From IMG/VR virus record IMGVR_UViG_3300005732_000007, positions 1 to 33,195 of that record: a DNA stretch of 33,195 nt; one strand, 5' to 3'. This document shows, piece by piece, positions 1-7,344 of the stretch. The stretch is from a virus. How positions within the stretch are numbered: the first letter of the stretch is position 1; each line of letters starts with the position of its first letter. The notes under the pieces were generated by a model, which worked only from the letters and a program-made list of their open reading frames with translations, was not told the origin of the DNA and made no database searches. The position numbers and the translations under genes were made by a program.

Positions 1-68
1 TTTTTATATTGCTCTTTAATGCTACTGACTTGTTCTGCTTGCGCGTTTTCTGGGAGCTTTATATTAAT
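1..68. repeat. Direct terminal repeat, left copy
   Basis: These 68 bases are identical to the last 68 of the window (33128-33195). The portal reading frame continues in register through the overlap, which shows that the window is one circular unit of about 33,127 bp with 68 bases read twice. It may be only an assembly overlap of a circular or circularly permuted genome. A repeat this short inside the portal gene is not a typical packaging-defined terminus. Confidence 0.95.
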
Positions 69-737
69 GTCAGAGGCACCGCGATTTTCTAAGCTGACCT
101 TTTGCCAAATACCGGATTCTCTATCTATGTCGGTCGGCTTTGCTGCCGCCATTAAAATGGGCATACCCCAAACGCTAGAATTTGGATTAGGCTTTTTCAG
201 ATTAATCATGTCATCAGCTTTAATCTTTTCGTTGCGCTGCGTGTGTTCAAAATAATCTATAAGCCTTTTCGATCCTGGCTTGATTTTGATGTACTGCGAC
301 GGCAAAACCCAAAGTTCCTGTGGTAGATCTTTGACGCCTGCCCTAATCTCAGACATGAACGCGCTACCCGCTAAATCAAGATTCTGACTTGCTGAATAGA
401 TAAGCTCGTACCAAGATTGATCGAGATTAGGCTTATTAATTAAAAGCTGCAAAGGATGCTGTGGTGTATCCTCCCATTCACCGCTCTTTAATGTCTGCAC
501 CTTCCATGGTACTGAGGCGATCAATTGAGCGCGCTTTTCTACGCAAGCATATACAATAGTTGAAGCGTCGTAACCCTCCCAAATTGCTTTTTTCACGTCC
601 CAGTCTTTATTGTGGTGTGCATACAATGCCCAGCTAGGTTGTGACTCTGGCAAAGTCAAAGACTTTACAGCCATTTGCACTTGCGCCGCCACATTTAAAT
701 TGGGGTTTTCTAATAGCTTTTTCTTAAAAGGCCACAT
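1..737 (-). CDS. Portal protein, N-terminal part (continues across the junction)
   Basis: HK97/lambda-type portal protein (Phage_portal family), the dodecameric ring at the capsid vertex through which DNA enters and leaves. The ATG at 737-735 opens MWPFKKKLLENPNLN, and the frame stays open to the left edge. Joined to 33127-32578 it gives 429 codons (428 aa), a normal length for this family. Visible features include an early segment reading YACVEKRAQLIASVPWKV, typical of the portal N-terminal domain. The gene follows the terminase and a small basic protein and precedes a MuF-like gene, the standard order. Its start overlaps the end of the upstream small gene by 14 nt. The split is only where the circle was opened, not a biological truncation. 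Confidence 0.93.
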   Translation of the reverse strand, partial: MWPFKKKLLENPNLNVAAQVQMAVKSLTLPESQPSWALYAHHNKDWDVKKAIWEGYDASTIVYACVEKRAQLIASVPWKVQTLKSGEWEDTPQHPLQLLINKPNLDQSWYELIYSASQNLDLAGSAFMSEIRAGVKDLPQELWVLPSQYIKIKPGSKRLIDYFEHTQRNEKIKADDMINLKKPNPNSSVWGMPILMAAAKPTDIDRESGIWQKVSLENRGASDINIKLPENAQAEQVSSIKEQYK

Positions 738-903
738 TCACACGCCCCTTTTTAATTGCTTTATACGCTCCGCGCTGACACTCACCTAAGACGCTTTGCT
801 TAGTGTATCTATTACTTTCAATGTCGCGCCTTTCTAGCTCTGGTAAATGCGCCGTTAACTCTCGCGCTTTTCTTCTCATCTTTTTTGCTTTCTTGGCATT
901 CAT
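724..903 (-). CDS. Small basic protein between terminase and portal
   Basis: A 59-residue protein beginning MNAKKAKKMRRKARELTAHL, very rich in Lys and Arg at its N-terminus and with no membrane segment. The start shares its A with the TAA stop of terL (TAATG), and GAGG lies 7 nt upstream, so translation is probably coupled. The last 14 nt overlap the portal start. Small genes between large terminase and portal are common in siphophages and often encode head-joining or unknown structural factors. This one has no family I can name, so its function is unknown. The charge could suit contact with DNA or the packaging motor, but that is inference. Confidence 0.75.
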   Translation of the reverse strand: MNAKKAKKMRRKARELTAHLPELERRDIESNRYTKQSVLGECQRGAYKAIKKGRVNVAF

Positions 904-2147
904 TATAAGGCCTCAAAAATAATATCTTTAACTCTGATTAGCGGGTTTAATGCGTATCTTATCGCATCGATATAATGATTGTTAGCATCAATTATAGTAG
1001 TAAGAACGTCGCCCGTGTTTCTATCTGTTTTATATGAATAAAGTCTAAACTCTGTTTGTATCTCTTCACACCGCTCATGTATCACTATTTCAGAATAAGA
1101 CCTCATGTGAGTTATGCCATCCTCAACCGATCCAGCCCACTTCGTCACACCGACAATTTGACTCATTCCTTTGCGTTTTAAGTGTGATATCGATTCAGGT
1201 CTTGCACAATCAGCCCTTACAACATGCCTTGATATTTCTGGAATATCCGCCTCTAAATACGCCCTAGTATCATCAAGCTCTAGGCCGACTTTTCCCGATT
1301 CTCTCTCAATCATCAGACTACTGCCATTAATCCACACCTTAACTGCTGCTGTTGGGTCTTGAGAAAAACCAAAATCAAGGCCGTGATACGGACCATCCCA
1401 TGATGATTGTGGCTCAAATGCTGCGACTCTAAATTTACCATTGAATATTTGTGCGTCTGAATTTTTTTTATATGCCCCGTTCCATATCCACGCATAAGTA
1501 TTTGGATCAAGTATTTTTTGTTGTGTTCGCCTAAGCCTATCAAGAACTTTAGTAAACCACGGATTATCTTTGTAATTTAATTCTACTATTTTAGCTACCT
1601 CTCCATCTTCCTCATCAAGAGCTAATCCGCCTTTTCTAAAATACTTGTCAGTTGCGCTACCTTCTGTTTCTGGGTTCCATGTCACCCACACTTCGGAATC
1701 TTCTGCCCTCACTGTGGGTAATAGTTTTTCCCATGCAACTGCGCTAACGCTTTCGGCCTCATCAACCCATGCAATTAAAATCCTTGCTTTAGATTTGATG
1801 CTGTCAAGATTATGGCGCAACCCACCGAACACATAAGACACTCGTTTGTTTTTGGTTCTTATGTAGTTTTCGCCAATATCAAAATAAGCATTAAGCCAAC
1901 CCACACTGCGTATAGCAGACTTAACTTCTTCCATTGATGAGTCTGAAAGCGAGTTCATAAACTCACGGCCGCAAAATATAATGCCTTCTATTCCTGCCTC
2001 TGCGTACATGTAAGCCCTAACAGCTGTCATCTTGGCAAAGGTAACGGTTTTGCCCGAACCCCTGCCACCATGCGCACCTCTGTATCTAGCTTCACCAGAA
2101 AACACAGGTATCAATTTTGGCGGTATTTCTATTTCGGCTGTCGTCAA
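903..2147 (-). CDS. terL: Terminase large subunit
   Basis: The ATP-driven DNA packaging motor and genome nuclease, acting at the portal vertex. The 414 aa show an N-terminal ATPase with Walker A GRGSGKT at residues 28-34 and a Walker B ending in D129-E130 (LIAWVDEAE). A coupling-like motif reads TWNPETEG (156-163). The C-terminal RNase H-like nuclease has candidate metal-binding aspartates D258 (GLDFGFSQD), D313 (RADCARPE) and D394 (HYIDAIRYAL). The pattern fits the Terminase_3/Terminase_3C (PBSX-like) group. The gene overlaps terS by 4 nt (ATGA). Family identity is secure; the packaging type (pac or cos) cannot be read here. Confidence 0.97.
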   Translation of the reverse strand: MTTAEIEIPPKLIPVFSGEARYRGAHGGRGSGKTVTFAKMTAVRAYMYAEAGIEGIIFCGREFMNSLSDSSMEEVKSAIRSVGWLNAYFDIGENYIRTKNKRVSYVFGGLRHNLDSIKSKARILIAWVDEAESVSAVAWEKLLPTVRAEDSEVWVTWNPETEGSATDKYFRKGGLALDEEDGEVAKIVELNYKDNPWFTKVLDRLRRTQQKILDPNTYAWIWNGAYKKNSDAQIFNGKFRVAAFEPQSSWDGPYHGLDFGFSQDPTAAVKVWINGSSLMIERESGKVGLELDDTRAYLEADIPEISRHVVRADCARPESISHLKRKGMSQIVGVTKWAGSVEDGITHMRSYSEIVIHERCEEIQTEFRLYSYKTDRNTGDVLTTIIDANNHYIDAIRYALNPLIRVKDIIFEAL

Positions 2148-2734
2148 TCTTTAGGCTCTTTTGTTTCTGGTGCCACTAATTGAATAATACTAGGTTTTTG
2201 CTGCATAGAACCGTCCGAGTTTGTTAAATCTATCTCGGTTTTTTCATTCCATCCTAACAAATCAGACAATTGTTTTATTGAGTTAATGGAGTCGTAAAGC
2301 TCTAGTTTCGGCCCTTGCTTTGTCATGGTCACTGATTTGATTGCAGAAGATACATGCTCCGGTATATCGCCTGAATCTTTCATAGTCCAAACTGTTTGCA
2401 TTATTGGGTTATCTTCGTCATCTTTCCCTACTTCCACATTTTCAAAATCACACACATCACTTATCTTAACCATCGCCATTTGTGACAGCCTAATAAGCGC
2501 CTGTTCTTTTGTTAAGACTGCATTAGTAGCCGCCTCTTTCATTAGCTTTTCATAATAGGCCTTTACAATGGGCTTGTTAAACATCACTGATGCGGTCTTC
2601 TCTAGGCTTTTGCCTGTCGCTTTGCTGCCTGCCTCTTTAAGCGCTTCTTTCTGCTTCATGCCTGCAATAACATTATGAACAAACTTTCTTTGCAGGTCTG
2701 TGCACTCTCTTACTGGCCCTCTTTTACCTGCCAT
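2144..2734 (-). CDS. terS: Terminase small subunit
   Basis: DNA-recognition subunit of the packaging terminase, of the Terminase_2 type. It carries an N-terminal helix-turn-helix-like region (LQRKFVHNVIAGMKQKEALK, then KSLEKTASVMFNKPIVKAYYEKLM) and a longer C-terminal part for oligomerisation and TerL contact. I place the start at the ATG at 2734 (MAGKRGPVREC, 196 aa) because GGTGA sits 5 nt upstream. A TTG at 2746 would add four residues. It overlaps the upstream gene by 11 nt and terL by 4 nt. The terminase binding site on the genome is not recognisable by eye. Confidence 0.93.
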   Translation of the reverse strand: MAGKRGPVRECTDLQRKFVHNVIAGMKQKEALKEAGSKATGKSLEKTASVMFNKPIVKAYYEKLMKEAATNAVLTKEQALIRLSQMAMVKISDVCDFENVEVGKDDEDNPIMQTVWTMKDSGDIPEHVSSAIKSVTMTKQGPKLELYDSINSIKQLSDLLGWNEKTEIDLTNSDGSMQQKPSIIQLVAPETKEPKD

Positions 2735-2966
2735 CACTTTCACCAACCATTAAATCTAATGCCTGCTGTATTTCTTTATCTGTTTTTAATGTTGACTCAA
2801 TATCTTGCGAATATTCAAATACACGATCATCAGCAACAATTAAAAAGTCGCTAGCTCCATTGTCAGGGTTTCTAGTTGCCGCTATCCCGTGTTTATGCAA
2901 AACTTTTCTGTTTATTTCTTCTAGCAAACCAAGCTCCGAAAGCTGATTCCAGTTTATTTTATTCAT
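2724..2966 (-). CDS. Small conserved-type phage protein, unknown function
   Basis: An 80-residue soluble protein starting MNKINWNQLSELGLLEEINR, followed by VLHKHGIAATRNPDNGASDF and then LIVADDRVFEYS. The layout (a helix with 'LLxxINRxxLHxxG', then a short beta segment with 'Dxx(V/W)EY') resembles small uncharacterised proteins I associate with tailed-phage genomes. I cannot name a role. It overlaps its upstream neighbour by 8 nt and terS by 11 nt, so it belongs to the same late transcript. No signal peptide or membrane segment is present. Confidence 0.7.
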   Translation of the reverse strand: MNKINWNQLSELGLLEEINRKVLHKHGIAATRNPDNGASDFLIVADDRVFEYSQDIESTLKTDKEIQQALDLMVGESDGR

Positions 2967-3438
2967 AATAAAGCGCCTCTATATTTGCCTGCCTTCCATA
3001 ATCAATATAGCGGCCCGTTTCATCGATATATGAAACGGCATCGCTTTTAGTTCTAAATGTGTCTGCACCAAGATCGAAGGAGTTACCACCAAAAACAGCC
3101 GTTCTTGTGGCTACCCACGCCTTACCATCAGACGCTTTAGCAATCATATAAACAATGGTGGCGTTACCTTGAGTATTGAATAAGGTTAAAGGCTGAATAA
3201 CTCTAGCCTCATATAGTCCCGATCTAATCTTTTTGGTCTTTAGCGCTGGTTTTGGTTTGTAAGTTTCTCGCTTGTATCTGTTTTGATATGGCGTTACCTG
3301 CTCAACTTTCTGTTGTGCTTGCGGCTCTGGATTGGTTGAATAAACCTTGTTTACTGCAACACCAAACCAAGCACTTACAGCCATAATTAAAGCAAACACA
3401 AACCAATTACTATTTTTACCAAATATGTGACGTGTCAT
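2959..3438 (-). CDS. Single-pass membrane protein with large exported domain, unknown
   Basis: 159 aa. A short basic N-terminus (MTRHIFGKNSN) precedes one hydrophobic helix at about residues 12-30 (WFVFALIMAVSAWFGVAV). Then come a Pro/Gln/Lys-rich linker (about 36-70) and a soluble domain ending KSDAVSYIDETGRYIDYG. The predicted topology is N-in with the domain in the periplasm. It lies downstream of the lysis genes and before the terminase. A spanin-like or superinfection role is conceivable, but the domain lacks the long coiled coil expected of an i-spanin. Function unknown. Confidence 0.75.
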   Translation of the reverse strand: MTRHIFGKNSNWFVFALIMAVSAWFGVAVNKVYSTNPEPQAQQKVEQVTPYQNRYKRETYKPKPALKTKKIRSGLYEARVIQPLTLFNTQGNATIVYMIAKASDGKAWVATRTAVFGGNSFDLGADTFRTKSDAVSYIDETGRYIDYGRQANIEALYYE

Positions 3439-3445
3439 ATTAAGC

Positions 3446-3628
3446 CTACTTTGTTTTAAAAATTGCTTCGAATATCAATATAGCAAAACCAGAAGCCGCG
3501 GCAATCCATGTACACCACAATCGAATGCTTGCCCATAGCCATTTCGCTCGCTTATCCTGCTCTATTGTTTCGCGTATTGCTTTAAGCTCATCATCGGTTA
3601 ATGGTGGCTCGTGCTTCTCGTCTGCCAT
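3446..3628 (-). CDS. Small tail-anchored membrane protein, unknown
   Basis: 60 aa: an acidic then charged N-terminal helix (ADEKHEPPLTDDELKAIRE), then a motif RAKWLWASIRLWCTWIAA leading into one membrane helix at about residues 37-56, and a short basic tail. Its position beside lysis genes makes an accessory holin or pinholin partner possible, but nothing proves it. It ends in TAG, one of several genes here using amber as an ordinary stop. It is the first gene after the terminator at 3671-3696, so it is either read through that terminator or has its own promoter, which I could not identify. Confidence 0.72.
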   Translation of the reverse strand: MADEKHEPPLTDDELKAIRETIEQDKRAKWLWASIRLWCTWIAAASGFAILIFEAIFKTK

Positions 3629-3670
3629 AGCGACCTCAAAAAATGTTTTAGTGAGTATACATCAGGCACA

Positions 3671-3696
3671 AAAAAACCCCAACTAGTGGGGTTTTC
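3671..3696 (-). terminator. Rho-independent terminator after the SPFH gene
   Basis: Stem AAAACCCCA / TGGGGTTTT around a 5-base loop. Read on the minus strand it ends GGGGTTTTTT. The symmetry lets it work weakly on the plus strand too, but only minus-strand genes lie nearby. It separates the SPFH unit from the terminase/structural genes. Confidence 0.85.
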
Positions 3697-3727
3697 TTGC
3701 GTGATTGTTGCTTTATGTTGGGTGCTT

Positions 3728-4687
3728 TTACTTAACTGTGGCAATTGGTACACCAATTGCTCTAAGGTCGGTGTCACCTATAATTGTTGTCGGCACATTA
3801 CCTTTAGACTTGCTATATAAAATAGCTTCATTATCTAGTCTTTGCTTTTCAAGAATCTGCTTAGTTAATGATTTTGTGAGTTCTAAGTTTGCGTCAGCAA
3901 TGAGCTTTATACCTTCTGCTTGGCCTTGCGCTTGAGCAATTGCCGCATCTTTTTTTGCGGTTGCAACAGCATTAATTTTATATGCCTCTGCGTCTGCCTC
4001 TTCGCGCTTTTTGTCAGCCTCACCTTTTGCTTTCTCCTTAATAGTTAGAGCCTGTGTTGTTGCTATTCTCTTTTTAGAAAGCTCCTCTTCTTCTTGCTGA
4101 ATTCGTTCTTGTGTTTTCAGAATTTGATTTGCGATTCTAGGGTCAAATTCAATATCTTGAACAAGAGCCTCCTGAATACTAATCCCTGTACCGTCTAATG
4201 TGCTGGTTAGTCGTTGAGTTGTTGATGCTTGCATGGTTGTTACGTTATCAGATTGAGCTAATGATCGACTATCAAGAAGCTTTCTACCTTCATCGCGAAC
4301 AATAGACCTAAGCTGCTGCCTTAATGTTTTATCAATGTACTCTTCTGCTGTTCCATAGTTCTGCTTAATATAAGGCGTTTTTGCTCCATCTATTCGATAT
4401 AAAACAGTTACATTTGCTGTGCTGTTAAACCTGTCTTGAGTAGGAATATTCAGACCTTCAACCTCGTATCTAGCGTTTCGAGTATCAAATACATCAAAAC
4501 CTGAAAGCGGATTAACAGGAAAGTGAACACCTTCGCCGAACGCCTGCGGGTTTACTGTGCCAAACGTTGTCTAAACTTTAGTTGTACCCGCCCCCACAAT
4601 AGTAAATGAGTTAAGCGCAATCACAAATGATACGAACGCACACAAAGCCCATAAAACATATTTTTTTACATTTATTTCTTGTTCCAT
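3728..4687 (-). pseudogene. SPFH/band-7 (prohibitin-like) membrane protein interrupted by one in-frame TAG
   Basis: From the ATG at 4687 the frame encodes a membrane helix (about residues 10-31, YVLWALCAFVSFVIAL), then TAG at codon 39 (4573-4571). It then continues without a break as TTFGTVNPQAFGEGVHFPVN, which is the classic start of an SPFH/prohibitin domain. The domain leads into a long Glu/Lys/Ala-rich coiled coil (EERIQQEEE...KEKAKGEADKKREEADAEAY) and ends ...VPIATVK, 319 codons in all. The amber replaces what is plausibly a glutamine codon (CAG). Bacterial SPFH proteins such as HflK/HflC form membrane cages around FtsH; a phage copy might modulate host proteolysis or envelope stress (inference). 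The gene has its own candidate promoter/operator and a terminator. It may be a nonsense mutant, a sequencing error or a readthrough gene. Confidence 0.85.
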
Positions 4688-4718
4688 TTCTCTTTCCTTT
4701 CATTGGTTTGTTTTCGCA

Positions 4719-4747
4719 ATACTAGTTAATCCAAATTAACTAGTAAA
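4719..4747 (-). promoter_or_regulatory. Promoter with operator palindrome for the SPFH unit
   Basis: On the minus strand: -35 TTTACT (4747-4742), exactly 17 nt, -10 TAGTAT (4724-4719). The spacer holds the operator-type palindrome TTAAT-CCAA-ATTAA (4726-4739), here extended to 10-bp perfect arms (4721-4744). It lies between the holin gene and the SPFH start, followed by a good ribosome-binding site (AAAGGAAAG). Binding to it would block RNA polymerase directly. Confidence 0.6.
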
Positions 4748-4760
4748 GCGTTTTATTAAT

Positions 4761-5186
4761 TTATTTTTTCAATAGCCCAAAGCCCTTGATGCTAACAGCA
4801 GCAAGCACAACGATTTCAAGCAACTTACCCAAGTCAACACCAAGCCCATTTAAGCTTTGTATGCCCATGTTTACTGAATCCACGTAGCGCATGTCGCCAG
4901 TGTATCCGCTCACAATAGAAGCAACAAACAGAAGCACAAAAGGCGAGGTGATGATTATAGTTACATACTCATCTTTCCACGATTCTTTCTCATTTTGCTT
5001 TGATAAAGCCTCCCACTCTGCCGCCTTTAAATCCAGCTTATAAGACGAATCTTGAGCGGCCATAGCCAGCTTATTTTTGCCTGACTCTAGCGCCTGCTTT
5101 CGATCCTGTCTTGATTTGTATGCGGTTGCTACTGGCTTAGCTACCGCCCCAAAAAAGCTTGTTAATCCAGAGATTATGTTAATCAT
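4761..5186 (-). CDS. Holin (GTA_holin_3TM-like)
   Basis: 141 aa. A weakly hydrophobic N-terminus (INIISGLTSFFGAVAKPVAT) is followed by a charged coil with the motif EWEALSKQNEKESWKDEYVT. Hydrophobic segments lie at about residues 76-95 (IIITSPFVLLFVASIVSG) and 113-138. The 'SWKDE(Y/W)VT' step before the first strong membrane helix is characteristic of the gene-transfer-agent-type 3TM holin family. Holins oligomerise in the inner membrane at a set time and release or activate the endolysin. The gene starts one base after the stop of the amidase gene (TGACATG), confirming a lysis cassette. No separate antiholin start is obvious. Confidence 0.82.
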   Translation of the reverse strand: MINIISGLTSFFGAVAKPVATAYKSRQDRKQALESGKNKLAMAAQDSSYKLDLKAAEWEALSKQNEKESWKDEYVTIIITSPFVLLFVASIVSGYTGDMRYVDSVNMGIQSLNGLGVDLGKLLEIVVLAAVSIKGFGLLKK

Positions 5187-5187
5187 G

Positions 5188-5592
5188 TCAATCTAGCCTT
5201 TTTCTTAATTTGCGTTCCCACCACGCCACAACATCAAAGTTAGGGCATGTTTTGTTCTTGTCCAAGTCGCAATGGCCAACAACACTAACACCCACTCCCA
5301 AATCGAGCGTTAGACTCCACACCAAACTTTCTAAGCTGTTCCACTGGGCTTTGCTAAATGAGTCTTTGCCCATTAAGCAAATGCCTAAAGAGTCACCATT
5401 GTGGCCGCTAACGTGCGACCCCTGCCAATAGTTAGGGCGACCCTTCTGAACATCACCATCAACACAAATAACATAGTGGTAGCCTATACCGTCCCATCCG
5501 TTTTCCTTATGCCACCTATGGATATCTTCGGCGGTATCAGGTCGCCCGTTTGGGGTGTCAGAACAATGAATTACTATTTTATTTGTTTTCAT
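5188..5592 (-). CDS. Endolysin: N-acetylmuramoyl-L-alanine amidase (T7 lysozyme-like)
   Basis: Cuts the bond between MurNAc and the stem peptide of peptidoglycan. The 134 aa from the ATG at 5592 form one Amidase_2/PGRP domain. Likely zinc ligands are H9 (VIHCSDTP), H107 (VVGHCDL) and C116 (NKTCPNFD); Y38 (GYHYV) and K114 match the catalytic Tyr and Lys of T7 lysozyme, with the same 29-residue H-to-Y spacing. There is no signal peptide or cell-wall-binding domain, so release depends on the holin next door. The frame is open further upstream, but that segment lies inside the preceding gene. The ATG two bases after that gene's TAA gives the correct domain start. Confidence 0.93.
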   Translation of the reverse strand: MKTNKIVIHCSDTPNGRPDTAEDIHRWHKENGWDGIGYHYVICVDGDVQKGRPNYWQGSHVSGHNGDSLGICLMGKDSFSKAQWNSLESLVWSLTLDLGVGVSVVGHCDLDKNKTCPNFDVVAWWERKLRKRLD

Positions 5593-5593
5593 A

Positions 5594-6313
5594 TTAAAAG
5601 GACTCATCTTGGCTTGTTGGCAGTCTAAGCATTCCCTGAGAAAGAAGCTTTTCATATAAATCTTTGCAATCGTTCGCTTTAAAATAAGTATCTTTGAATT
5701 TTTCCTGCATTTTTTCCATTGCTGTTTTTTTAACTGGCTTAAGCATTGACTTTCTAAAGCAATAAACTTGGCCTTTATACTCAACCGCCGCAAGCTCAAT
5801 GTCATTTTTGCTAAAGAACTTAACTATCTCGACATCACGCCCGATCAACTCGCCGCCACAATGCAAAATAAAACCTTGGTCGTTATTTAAAATAGCTATA
5901 TCACCTTCTTTCAATTCCGCGTTACTGTCACGCATTTTCTTTTCCTCTTGTTCTGTTTTTAGTTTGGTAAATGTGTTGTCTTCTTTTGCTTTAATTTTAA
6001 GCTTTGAAGCCTCTATAAAATCATAAAAACTAATTCCCGATTGCCTCCAGTCATTAGCTAAAAATTCAATACTGTGCTCTTCTTCGTATTGCTCTATTCC
6101 TGTTACCTTTGATGCATTGGCAGCAAATAACTTTTTAAACGCCTCTGAATTGGTTTCACCTTTCATCTTTTCGCTTAGCACCTTGTTTAAAAAAGGCCTT
6201 TGCAATATGCAGTTAGATGATCCTCTTTCTGGCTGTGGATCATAAAGTTTAGAGATAAGGTTGGGCGCAAGCTTTACCACTAGCCGCTCTTGTTTTTCCT
6301 GTGGCACGGTCAT
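5594..6313 (-). CDS. Hypothetical protein with central SH3-like segment
   Basis: 239 aa. The N-terminal third is mixed (VVKLAPNLISKLYDP). The middle is a charged helix (EASKLKIKAKEDNTFTKLK), followed by a beta-rich stretch (LKEGDIAILNNDQGFILHCG ... VEYKGQVYCFRKSML) that looks like a small SH3-type barrel, then a basic helical C-terminus. I do not recognise a family. Its start overlaps the stop of the upstream gene (ATGA), and its stop lies one base before the amidase ATG, so it is read with the lysis genes. Confidence 0.7.
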   Translation of the reverse strand: MTVPQEKQERLVVKLAPNLISKLYDPQPERGSSNCILQRPFLNKVLSEKMKGETNSEAFKKLFAANASKVTGIEQYEEEHSIEFLANDWRQSGISFYDFIEASKLKIKAKEDNTFTKLKTEQEEKKMRDSNAELKEGDIAILNNDQGFILHCGGELIGRDVEIVKFFSKNDIELAAVEYKGQVYCFRKSMLKPVKKTAMEKMQEKFKDTYFKANDCKDLYEKLLSQGMLRLPTSQDESF

Positions 6314-6603
6314 ATGATATGCTTTGGCATCATGTCAGCACGCACCTTCTCACGACGCTTAATTTCATTCTTAGCCCAGACCATGCGGCCAAATTCGCGA
6401 CGAGTGAAGCCGTTAAGGGCGTATGCCTTGTCGCCTTTTGCCGTAACCTTTTTAATTCCAGCTTTAAGCGCTGAGGCTGTGCTAGGCCATTTATTATCTA
6501 GCCATCTTACAACTATATAAAGATGATAAATTCTTTGCATTCTTGGAGTCATTTCACCGTACTCGCCTAAAAACTCCAAGCATTCCGCTTTTGTGATTTT
6601 CAT
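6310..6603 (-). CDS. Hypothetical basic helical protein
   Basis: 97 aa beginning MKITKAECLEFLGEYGEMTP, with segments RMQRIYHLYIVVRWLDNKWP and a very basic C-terminal half (KNEIKRREKVRADMM). AAAAGGA upstream of the ATG is a clear ribosome-binding site. No membrane helix or catalytic motif is seen. The charge suggests a nucleic-acid-binding role, but this is weak. It overlaps the next gene by 4 nt. Confidence 0.68.
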   Translation of the reverse strand: MKITKAECLEFLGEYGEMTPRMQRIYHLYIVVRWLDNKWPSTASALKAGIKKVTAKGDKAYALNGFTRREFGRMVWAKNEIKRREKVRADMMPKHII

Positions 6604-6628
6604 TTATTTAGTCCTTTTGTTAGTTAAA

Positions 6629-6808
6629 TTACCAAGCGCCAAACCAAGAGCCCACGCCATGAACAATTCCAATAGGGAAAAACAAAGCCCCCGCAATCAA
6701 AAAACCCCATGATGCCGTTTTAAGGCACACAAAAATATGAGTTGCCCACCCACCAAATACTCCAATAATAAAAGCAAGCGATGTAATAACTTTTAAAAAT
6801 TCTTTCAT
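6629..6808 (-). CDS. Small two-helix membrane protein
   Basis: 59 aa starting MKEFLKVITSLAFIIGVFGG. Two hydrophobic helices (about residues 5-29 and 36-52, ASWGFLIAGALFFPIGIVHG) are joined by a short turn with a lysine, followed by a small Gly/Trp tail. AAAGGAAA precedes the ATG, part of a leader shared with the SPFH and beta-clamp-like genes. It is the first gene after the operators at 6824-6870, so it is probably under the same repressor. Function unknown; a membrane-acting early protein or a second holin-like protein is possible. Confidence 0.72.
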   Translation of the reverse strand: MKEFLKVITSLAFIIGVFGGWATHIFVCLKTASWGFLIAGALFFPIGIVHGVGSWFGAW

Positions 6809-6823
6809 AACACTTTCCTTTCG

Positions 6824-6870
6824 TTAATTTAGATTAAACCTTAATTTATTATTTTGTTAACGTCAATTAA
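6824..6870 (-). promoter_or_regulatory. Promoter region with two operator palindromes
   Basis: Two TTAAY-N4-RTTAA sites: TTAATTTAGATTAA (6824-6837) and TTAACGTCAATTAA (6857-6870). A minus-strand promoter fits between them: -35 TTGACG (6866-6861), 17 nt, -10 TAAGGT (6843-6838), so one operator covers the -35 and the other abuts the -10. The same -10/operator arrangement recurs at 12343-12361. It drives the small membrane gene at 6808 and onward. Confidence 0.55.
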
Positions 6871-6872
6871 TT

Positions 6873-7307
6873 TTATCCATACAAGGCAATTAATGCCGCG
6901 TCCCGCTTGTCTTCGTTCGTGCGGCCTTCCCACTTTGTCATAGACTTGAACAAATCAGCGTTCTTTTTGGCCTTCTTGATTGTGCCTTTTAGGGGTTTGA
7001 CCATGATCACCTTTATATCTTTGGCCTCCAAGCTTTCACGAATTAACCTGGCGACCGCTTTAACCATGCCCACGTTTTGGGCAATCTTCATTTTTGCCGC
7101 TGCTGGCATAGGCCCACGCGCAAACATGGCCTTATTACTTTCCACATCTTCAAGCTTTACCACAACATCCACGCAGCCTTTTTTATACTCTGCAATAGTC
7201 TCTATTAGATCAACAAAACAAAGCGCCTCCAAGCGCTCCATTCTGCCAGCCACCACAAAAGCAACGCCGCTTTTATTTATATCTGGGTCGATTCCGATTG
7301 TTAACAT
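6873..7307 (-). CDS. RuvC-like Holliday-junction resolvase (RNase H fold)
   Basis: 144 aa. The first strand carries the catalytic Asp in LTIGIDPDINKSGVAF (D7); an acidic residue follows on strand 4 (VVVKLEDVES, E53). The C-terminus ends DKRDAALIALYG with D133/D136, the usual last metal ligands of the RuvC family. Phage RuvC-like enzymes debranch recombination and replication intermediates before packaging, which fits with the RecE/RecT pair elsewhere in this genome. GAGGCGAAA precedes the ATG. It is separated from the upstream gene by a terminator and ends just before the operator pair at 6.8 kb. The family assignment rests on motif order; the substrate is not shown. Confidence 0.85.
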   Translation of the reverse strand: MLTIGIDPDINKSGVAFVVAGRMERLEALCFVDLIETIAEYKKGCVDVVVKLEDVESNKAMFARGPMPAAAKMKIAQNVGMVKAVARLIRESLEAKDIKVIMVKPLKGTIKKAKKNADLFKSMTKWEGRTNEDKRDAALIALYG

Positions 7308-7318
7308 TTTCGCCTCTT

Positions 7319-7342
7319 AAAAACCCCTCTTATGAGGGGGTT
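7319..7342 (-). terminator. Rho-independent terminator upstream of the resolvase gene
   Basis: CCCCTC-TTAT-GAGGGG hairpin with an A/T flank. On the minus strand it reads GAGGGGTTTTT. The other side is also T-rich (GGGGGTTGTTT), so it may be bidirectional. It ends the unit that finishes with the 33-residue membrane peptide at 7345-7446. Confidence 0.8.
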
Positions 7343-7344
7343 GT

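Noticed and set aside
1-68. Short terminal repeat as true physical genome ends (T7-like)
   Set aside because: The repeat is inside the portal gene, is very short, and its length suits an assembly overlap. T7-like repeats are usually longer and between genes.
4571-4573. General reassignment of TAG to an amino acid in this phage
   Set aside because: Several well-defined genes (3446, 7449, 13044, 18543) end in TAG, some followed at once by the next start codon. There is no suppressor tRNA in view, so TAG is a normal stop here.
4721-4744. Long perfect palindrome read as a terminator after the holin gene
   Set aside because: No T-run follows on the minus strand, the arms match the operator consensus, and a promoter spacer fits it exactly. 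It may still fold, but regulation is the better reading.
5593-5805. N-terminal extension of the amidase
   Set aside because: It overlaps the upstream gene completely in another frame and adds no known domain. The ATG at 5592 gives the exact T7-lysozyme-like length and start.
6907-7320. Plus-strand open frame of 137 codons opposite the resolvase
   Set aside because: Antisense shadow of a gene with clear catalytic motifs; no ribosome-binding site and an unlikely composition.
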